Shown one piece after another: positions 5,247 to 6,558 of a DNA stretch of 6,558 nucleotides (within the stretch, counting starts at the first letter, position 1; every line of letters begins with the position of its first letter). The position numbers were made by a program, and so were the translations under genes. The notes under the pieces are model-generated. The model was not told where the DNA came from. It saw nothing but the letters and a program-made list of their open reading frames with translations, and ran no database searches. Source of the stretch: Mucilaginibacter sp. (GTDB taxonomy: Bacteria; Bacteroidota; Bacteroidia; Sphingobacteriales; Sphingobacteriaceae); NCBI GenBank assembly GCA_025934475.1, contig JAICXZ010000189.1:1-6558 (forward strand), written 5' to 3'.

Positions 5247-6558
5247 ATGAGACCCCTGGTTATAAGCCTGTTTGTTTGTGCAATGCTGCTTAGCATTGTT
5301 TGGAATGTGGATGCGCAGACATGCTCGGGCAGTTTGGGCGACCCTATTATCAATCAAACTTTTGGCTCGGGAACCAATCCGGGTCCTCCCCTGCAGCCTG
5401 GTGTTACCAACATGCAATACACAACTAAAGACTGCGCCGATGATGGCTACTATACCATAGTAAATGCTGCAAATCTAAGTCCTACGGCTTGCCATACCAC
5501 ATGGCAAACAGTTACACATGATCATACGGGTGACGCCAACGGTTACATGATGCTCGTGAATGCCAGTTATCAGCCAAGCATTTTTTTTACGCAAACTGCC
5601 AACGGATTATGCCCCAATACCACATATGAGTTTTCTGCATACATACTTAACCTTATCACCCTTACAGCAAGCAAGATGGGAAATGTTAGTGAACCCAACA
5701 TAACCTTTTCGATAGAGACACCCGATGGAACGGTGTTGCAAACTTATAACACAGGCACCATATTGCCTACGGACGCGCCACAATGGAATAAATATGGCAC
5801 TTATTTCTCAACACCTCAAGGTGTGACCAACGTTGTTGTTAAAATGACCAACAACGCACCCGGAGGTAATGGCAACGACCTTTTGCTGGATGATATTGCC
5901 TTCAGAGCATGCGGCCCAATTGTGCAAACAGGATTTGGCAGTCTTGCTGCCAATGGCGAACAAGATGTTTGCGCAGGCACCAACATTACCTACAAGCTTA
6001 CTTCAAGCGTAGGTGCAGGGTACACCAATCCCAGCATGCAATGGCAAAGCAATTTGAATGGTAATGGATGGACCAATATTGCGGGTGCCACGGGCGCAAA
6101 CTATACCATCAATATTCCGCAGGCATCTGCCGGTGTCTACCAGTATCGCCTTGCCGTAGGCGAGGGAACGAACATAGACGCGGCATCGTGTTTTGTGAGT
6201 TCGGATCCACTTACAATCAATGTAAACGCATTGCCGGTAGCTACGCTGCCGGCCACTCAAACAGCCTGTATCGGCGATGTTCTGACATTAACCGCATCAG
6301 GAGGGTCAACCTATACATGGACGGGCCCCAACATATCGCCTTCAAACCAAAATCCATTAATCATAAACGTCACTGAACAAAGCGCCGGCATTTATACTGT
6401 TGTACCAACTTCAGACAAGGGCTGCGTGGGGCCGCCAGCGCAAACCGAGGTTAAGGTACAGCCAAAAATCGTAGCATCGATAAGTGATAACGTCGCTGTC
6501 TGCGCTGGCAGTTCAACCCAACTACAAGCCTCTGGAGGATTGTACTATGAATGGACAC
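5247..6558 (+). CDS. Large secreted Ig-like repeat protein, likely T9SS/gliding-motility-associated adhesin (3' end outside window)
   Basis: The frame is open without a stop from the ATG at 5247 to the window end (437 codons seen). It begins with a signal peptide (MRPLVISLFVCAMLLSIVWNVDAQ, 1-24). Residues about 25-222 form a jelly-roll or carbohydrate-binding-like domain with GYMMLVNASY, CPNTTYEFSAYILN and LLLDDIAFRACGP. Ig/PKD-like modules follow: one with C242 and C315, one with C341 and C393, and a third starting at C419. The second and third share the motif CxGxxxxLxASGGxxYxWT with a register of exactly 78 residues (C341/C419, W358/W436). In Bacteroidota this architecture usually ends in a gliding-motility or type IX secretion C-terminal domain, which would lie beyond the window. 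The leader is AT-rich (TTATTAAAATG) without a Shine-Dalgarno sequence, as is usual in this phylum. An extracellular adhesive or glycan-binding role is inferred; it has no recognisable catalytic motif in the part seen. Confidence 0.85.
   Translation, partial: MRPLVISLFVCAMLLSIVWNVDAQTCSGSLGDPIINQTFGSGTNPGPPLQPGVTNMQYTTKDCADDGYYTIVNAANLSPTACHTTWQTVTHDHTGDANGYMMLVNASYQPSIFFTQTANGLCPNTTYEFSAYILNLITLTASKMGNVSEPNITFSIETPDGTVLQTYNTGTILPTDAPQWNKYGTYFSTPQGVTNVVVKMTNNAPGGNGNDLLLDDIAFRACGPIVQTGFGSLAANGEQDVCAGTNITYKLTSSVGAGYTNPSMQWQSNLNGNGWTNIAGATGANYTINIPQASAGVYQYRLAVGEGTNIDAASCFVSSDPLTINVNALPVATLPATQTACIGDVLTLTASGGSTYTWTGPNISPSNQNPLIINVTEQSAGIYTVVPTSDKGCVGPPAQTEVKVQPKIVASISDNVAVCAGSSTQLQASGGLYYEWT

Noticed and set aside
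5196..5460. Short frames on both strands (5196-5417 minus, 5272-5460 plus) at the start of the secreted protein
   Set aside because: They overlap the signal peptide and N-terminal domain of the real gene and show no family likeness.
6068..6376. 102-residue plus-strand frame and the overlapping minus-strand frame at 6003-6260
   Set aside because: Both are shadows of the secreted Ig-like protein, whose frame is continuous through the region and gives family-typical Cys and Trp spacing.
2..6558. Classical polysaccharide utilisation locus
   Set aside because: There is a GH20 enzyme and a TonB-dependent receptor, but no SusD, no SusC-type N-terminal domain, and the two genes are convergent and separated by a terminator and a regulator pair.

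Overview
The window looks like a chromosomal segment of a Bacteroidota species, probably of the Sphingobacteriaceae (Mucilaginibacter/Pedobacter-like). The signs are a chitobiase-type GH20 enzyme, an outer-membrane TonB-dependent receptor, a secreted protein with repeated Cys-x-Gly Ig-like modules of the kind that usually end in a type IX secretion or gliding-motility C-terminal domain, AT-rich start regions without clear Shine-Dalgarno sequences, and a TAnnTTTG-type -7 promoter box. The genus is inferred from general likeness, not from any search.

Layout. Positions 2-2020 (+) hold a beta-N-acetylhexosaminidase whose 5' end lies outside the window. A strong hairpin terminator follows (2031-2072), then a 96-bp imperfect inverted repeat built from CAC(A/G)GAG-like units (2106-2201). 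Converging on this from the other side is a minus-strand group: a TonB-dependent receptor (5071-2993), a four-helix DUF2975 membrane protein (2943-2416) and a small Xre/Cro-type regulator (2413-2213). The last two are separated by only 2 nt and form the known membrane protein plus regulator pairing. A 175-bp divergent intergenic region (5072-5246) with promoter- and operator-like symmetry separates the receptor from a large secreted protein that reads rightwards from 5247 off the window end.

How the genes may work together. The hexosaminidase would release N-acetylglucosamine from chitin-like or peptidoglycan-like glycans, and the receptor would import a small ligand, possibly a metal chelate, through the outer membrane. 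No SusD-like gene is present and the receptor lacks the N-terminal carboxypeptidase-like domain of SusC proteins, so this is not a classical polysaccharide utilisation locus. The neighbouring genes look largely independent. I found no clear novel multi-gene system. The items most worth checking are the CACAGAG-type dispersed element, the DUF2975-Xre pair with a palindrome at its start, the symmetrical divergent promoter region and the open-ended secreted protein.
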